A stretch of 64,000 bases of DNA from Bifidobacterium sp. WK012_4_13 (GTDB lineage Bacteria > Actinomycetota > Actinomycetes > Actinomycetales > Bifidobacteriaceae), in the NCBI RefSeq assembly GCF_041080835.1, contig NZ_CP129683.1, forward strand, positions 2,170,001 through 2,234,000, in the 5' to 3' direction. Shown piece by piece: positions 61,065 through 64,000 of the stretch. The first letter of the stretch is position 1, and each line of letters opens with the position of its first letter. The position numbers were made by a program, and so were the translations under genes. The notes under the pieces were generated by a model, which did no database searches, was not told the DNA's origin, and saw only the letters and a list, made by a program, of their open reading frames with translations.

Positions 61065-61790
61065 ATGCGATGCCATGAGAAAGTTGTGAACAACACGTGG
61101 GACTGTTCTGTGCGAGAGCGGGTCCTCAGAGATAGGTATGGAGCGTTTCATAGAATTCAAGGTAATGAACGCCGCCAGGCATGGAGGAAGAGTCTCGTGT
61201 TACATGGAATGAACAGCACTGCCATCGCAATTTCGATAGGCATTATGATTACCGCTTTGACGCTGTTCCTGGTGAAAGGCTCGCCTGAAGAGATCAATGG
61301 CACCGCAGACTCGTCGCAATCCTATGTCATGCACTGCCCGCATTCGCTCGTCATATTTCTCCGAATACTTCTTGCGCCTCTGCCGGTGATATGCGCGATC
61401 ATGTTTGTCCGCAGTCTTGCTGACACGAGTGGCTCAACGTTCTGGATTCCCTGGCTGTTCTTCTTCCTGCTGAGCACTGCCTTCGCCGTTCCTATGGAAA
61501 GATACGTGGCAACGACTCGCATAACCGTTGACGGCGAGAGAGTCCACGTTGTTCAGCGCTTTGGAATGAGGCGCTATTCTTTCGATGTGGACGAGATTGG
61601 TAGCTGGAGATACTTATCTTCGAACGCTCTAGTTTCGGGAAAGCCACAAGTGAGAGTCAAGAATGCCAGTGGAAGGACGTTGTTCACCGTCCGATATGCG
61701 TGGACGAATGCAGACATCTTCATCCACATGCTTCAGCAACGATTCCCCGGGAGGGAAAAGAAACGATTCTGGGAGACGGTTCTGCGGTGA
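61065..61790 (+). CDS. Membrane protein with C-terminal PH-like domain, function unknown
   Basis: A 241-residue protein. Hydrophobic segments lie at about 52-72, 92-118 and 124-145. The soluble C-terminal part (ITVDGERVHVVQRFGMRRYSFDVDEIGSWRYLS ... GRTLFTVRYAW) resembles the small bacterial PH-like domains found in membrane proteins of Actinobacteria. The start codon is uncertain, since the first 48 residues are polar and Arg-rich and an ATG at 61209 (HGMNSTAIA) is another candidate. I do not know its function. Confidence 0.65.
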   Translation: MRCHEKVVNNTWDCSVRERVLRDRYGAFHRIQGNERRQAWRKSLVLHGMNSTAIAISIGIMITALTLFLVKGSPEEINGTADSSQSYVMHCPHSLVIFLRILLAPLPVICAIMFVRSLADTSGSTFWIPWLFFFLLSTAFAVPMERYVATTRITVDGERVHVVQRFGMRRYSFDVDEIGSWRYLSSNALVSGKPQVRVKNASGRTLFTVRYAWTNADIFIHMLQQRFPGREKKRFWETVLR

Positions 61791-61813
61791 TGAGCGTCAT
61801 CCTGCCCTGCAGA

Positions 61814-61939
61814 TTGGGCTCTGCCGGATTGTCTGAATATGTTTAATGCGATCGCTGCCAGCGTCGGAACAATCACTTTGCTGTCGACATTGCCAGATTG
61901 CGCGTCTGCTGGCCCCAGATGGGGTATACATGGTGAAGC
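61814..61939 (+). pseudogene. Remnant of a SAM-dependent methyltransferase gene
   Basis: This stretch aligns with about 48665-48796 of the methyltransferase gene (48229-49143): CTGCCGGATTGTCTGAATAT and GCGTCGGAACAATCAC are identical, and further on CTGCTGxCxCCAGxTGGGGT matches, with a short internal deletion. The rest of the gene is missing. Confidence 0.8.
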
Positions 61940-62352
61940 GGTTATGCTATTCATACCTAAAGTGCTCTTATTAAGAGATTCAACGGTCAAGAAATAACGT
62001 TGTGAGACTGGATGCTTGTTAAGTGATCTCAAATCTGACTCAGTGGTTTACAGGTGGTCTGATAATCGCGAATTGGCTGAGTGAGTTTCGTGAGGATTGA
62101 AGGTAGTTGTGTTTCTCAAGGAAGTCCCCATCAATTTCAATGCCTATCATGATATACGGGGCAGAACATTATTTACTAATCTAGCAGAGCAGATGTTTCT
62201 GCCAAATTGACCAGATTCTATCGTTCTGACGTATATAAATTTGTCAGAACAGACCTAATTCGGTTAGCTGCATCTGACGAATAATGTTCAGAATTTCTGC
62301 GTATCAGTGATGAATCATCTGTGAGATCAATGTTCAATCCTCTGGGGATTAA
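61940..62352. other. Gap of about 410 bases with lower GC, no clear gene
   Basis: No coding signal or RNA gene seen. GC is visibly lower than in the bulk of the window, as in the following 1.6 kb. Confidence 0.5.
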
Positions 62353-63282
62353 TCATAAATTCGTACTGGTGAGTTCCGTAAACGCAGAGCCTTTACGACA
62401 ATAAATTCTGATGCTCAATTCTGAACACAACTCAACGAGATCCTGTTCTGGTGATGCAGGAAGAAGGAGCGCAGCTTTCACATGCGTATGCTCGCGGTTC
62501 GTTGCCTGTTTACAGTGATTCACGTTATTCACGTAATCAAGAACCTGACCAATCGCAGTTCTCACATAGCCGCGTGTCTCAGAAGCCTTTGCTTCAATGA
62601 TCTCTGCGTCTGTTGAATTGAAAATATCCGGTTTAATATCAACATTTGATACGCGAATGGTTAAGTCCTCGAGTTCTTTATGCTGTTGTATAAGCCATGC
62701 TCCGAAATCTTTCTCGAGCACATGTTCCACCTGTTGTGCCTGTCGAGTTTCATAATGTTTCTCAGGAATATTTGCAAGATCCGTGGTCTTCGGAGTCCAA
62801 GGTTGAGCATGCAGAGTTGTTCGAGTTGGCTCCGCTGTGGTATTCAATATTCGTACATCCGCGCCTTGAGAAACTAAACAGAATGTATACAGATTTGGGT
62901 TTGTTGCAGTTTGGATGAATGGTTTGTCTGCCAATCCAAATGCCCCGACATATTGATAGCCCTGAGAATTATGAACGAACAAGCGAAGAATGCCGCCATT
63001 GTTAGCAGTCTCCAATACTGCTTTGTTGGCTCCTTTGGTGAGGACTTGATCGCCATTTGATCCTTGAGCCGCATACAGGTACGTTCCGTCCTCTTGCATG
63101 CCCTCCCGATCTGAATAGCCATATGTTTCTGCAGAAGTAGGATTTGAGAACAATAACACATCATTCTCGCCCTTTGGCCGAATAATTCCGCTTTGAAAAT
63201 TGCCACTGCCGATGATGACCCGAATATCTCGTTTGTGCTTAAAAACAGTGCCTTCAGTAATTGCCCATTTTGTTGTCCCCAT
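62353..63282 (-). CDS. Putative modification-dependent restriction endonuclease (PD-(D/E)XK)
   Basis: A 309-residue protein that I read as two domains. Residues 20-125 have the pattern YLYAAQGSNGDQVLTKGANKAVLE, then GGILRLFVHNSQGYQYVGAF, typical of the SRA/ScoMcrA-like reader modules found next to restriction nucleases. The C-terminal half has a PD-(D/E)XK nuclease core: Asp219 in KPDIF, then Glu230-Ala-Lys232 (IIEAKAS), followed by Gln246 and Tyr250 (the QxxxY motif of this superfamily). Together this suggests a type IV-like restriction enzyme for modified DNA. No methyltransferase partner is nearby. Base composition is lower in GC than neighbours, a sign of transfer. Confidence 0.7.
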   Translation of the reverse strand: MGTTKWAITEGTVFKHKRDIRVIIGSGNFQSGIIRPKGENDVLLFSNPTSAETYGYSDREGMQEDGTYLYAAQGSNGDQVLTKGANKAVLETANNGGILRLFVHNSQGYQYVGAFGLADKPFIQTATNPNLYTFCLVSQGADVRILNTTAEPTRTTLHAQPWTPKTTDLANIPEKHYETRQAQQVEHVLEKDFGAWLIQQHKELEDLTIRVSNVDIKPDIFNSTDAEIIEAKASETRGYVRTAIGQVLDYVNNVNHCKQATNREHTHVKAALLLPASPEQDLVELCSELSIRIYCRKGSAFTELTSTNL

Positions 63283-63712
63283 GCTGCTATTCTATGACGC
63301 TTTATTTGCATCAATATTGGGCAATTTGCGCGTCTTCAGATGTTCGATAAAACGTATCTAGGTCAGGGGAAGAATTATTGTTGTTGATTTGAGGTACGTG
63401 ATTCCGCACTAGACGTGATTTAGGAAGAATTTCTGGCAGATATTCGACAGAATTAGTTGTTCTAAGAGCAAAGTGCTGACCGGGGTAATTCGGACCTTGA
63501 GTATGGCGACACAGCCTATATGACAAGCATCTCACGAAGCTGCTCATCCGCGCCCGTGCCGATTCTGTCGCTTATTTCGCAATTACGCGTGGTGCAAATG
63601 CAAAATCGTAGACAAATAATTGCACGTTCGATAAGTGTTGATGCAAAACAGAGTGCCGTTAGGTGTATTTTGTAATCAATGACGTGATAGTTCTCCAGGG
63701 GGATGGCGGGAC
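63283..63712. other. Gap of 430 bases, possible small minus-strand frame
   Basis: No strong gene. A 78-residue minus-strand frame (63311-63547) lies just upstream of the restriction gene in the same direction. Its C-terminal half (FALRTTNSVEYLPEILPKSR ...) is not a shadow of another gene, but I cannot identify it. Hand counting 63601-63660 gives about 38% GC. Confidence 0.4.
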
Positions 63713-64000
63713 ATGTCGAATTTTGACATTCTAAAATTTGATGTAGAAAAAGATGGCACAATCAATGTCATCGGCGATGCTCAGAAAGCTCATATGTTCA
63801 TGTCGTCATATATGTCTGGCGAGCACTTCGAATCTCGTGATGTGATTTATTGGTATTGGTCGCCTACTGTGTCGTATATCGGGCAAACGAACGATCTCAA
63901 ACGTAGAAACGAACAGCATTTCAAAGCAAGGCCAGCGCTATTTTCGAGGTTTTCGACACTATTCGCAATTTATGGATCTGCAGTCACTGATGAAACCATG
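63713..64000 (+). CDS. GIY-YIG-type nuclease domain protein (3' end outside window)
   Basis: The frame is open from the ATG at 63713 to the window end, 96 codons, so only the N-terminus is visible. VIYWYW ... SYIGQTNDLKRRNEQHF fits the GIY-YIG core (here VIY near residue 46 and YIG at 55-57, then R64-R65 and H69). It diverges from the restriction gene, and the two may form part of a defence or mobile island. A GGGGGA sequence lies about ten bases before the ATG. Confidence 0.65.
   Translation, partial: MSNFDILKFDVEKDGTINVIGDAQKAHMFMSSYMSGEHFESRDVIYWYWSPTVSYIGQTNDLKRRNEQHFKARPALFSRFSTLFAIYGSAVTDETM

Noticed and set aside
1..64000. tRNA, rRNA, transposase or prophage genes
   Set aside because: I looked for tRNA-like T-loops, for DDE transposase motifs and for integrases and found none that I could defend.

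Overview
The window looks like the chromosome of a bifidobacterium or a close actinobacterial relative. This is inferred from moderately high GC, strong AGGAG-type ribosome binding sites, two LacI-controlled ABC sugar importers with no ATPase gene of their own, and a gene set dominated by oligosaccharide and sugar-acid catabolism. I see no rRNA, tRNA, CRISPR array, transposase or prophage.

Layout. (1) 1-8493: the end of a LacI regulator, a sugar ABC importer, a GH1 beta-glucosidase and a fused beta-phosphoglucomutase/GH65 phosphorylase. (2) 8675-12149: a zinc-ribbon membrane protein, a P-loop kinase-like protein and a YdcZ-type transporter. (3) 12356-17371: a carboxylesterase/MFS operon, a GntR regulator and a second MFS gene. 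The two MFS genes share a perfect 988-bp inverted repeat around the regulator. (4) 17577-24437: a LacI regulator, a second ABC importer and a YicI-like GH31 alpha-xylosidase. (5) 24653-31912: a SorC regulator facing a six-gene Ula-like pathway: PTE-family lactonase, variant UlaD, UlaE, KdgK-like kinase, MFS carrier and UlaF. (6) 32190-41457: a 122-bp palindromic element, a lone Vsr endonuclease, an Rrf2/YhgE/SDR operon and small stress or housekeeping genes. (7) 42146-46552: a cluster resembling E. coli yegTUVW with an NCS1 permease. (8) 47128-49143: a PhzF protein and a methyltransferase. (9) 49719-50319: decayed fragments of the kinase and UlaF genes and a second 122-bp element. (10) 50477-57162: a self-contained PTS operon (PRD regulator, EIIA, EIIA, EIIB, EIIC, AlsE-like epimerase, HPr, enzyme I). 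(11) 57234-59369: a TetR/DHA2 efflux pair with a clear operator. (12) 59825-64000: a repeat-rich anchored protein, a membrane protein, a methyltransferase fragment, a probable modification-dependent PD-(D/E)XK restriction protein, and the start of a GIY-YIG nuclease gene, in lower-GC DNA.

How the parts work together. The ABC systems bring in oligosaccharides that GH1, GH65-PGM and GH31 turn into hexose, glucose 6-phosphate or xylose. The Ula-like route would turn a sugar acid or lactone into D-xylulose 5-phosphate, and the PTS/AlsE operon would feed an allulose-type ketose into fructose 6-phosphate. Both products would enter the phosphoketolase pathway if this is a bifidobacterium.

The most unusual points are: the UlaD homologue with a DxRxxE motif in place of DxKxxD, next to a PTE-type lactonase; the perfect inverted repeat; the two 122-bp elements with covarying arms; the HPr with Arg at the Ser46 position; and several arrays of 13-17 bp tandem repeats between genes.
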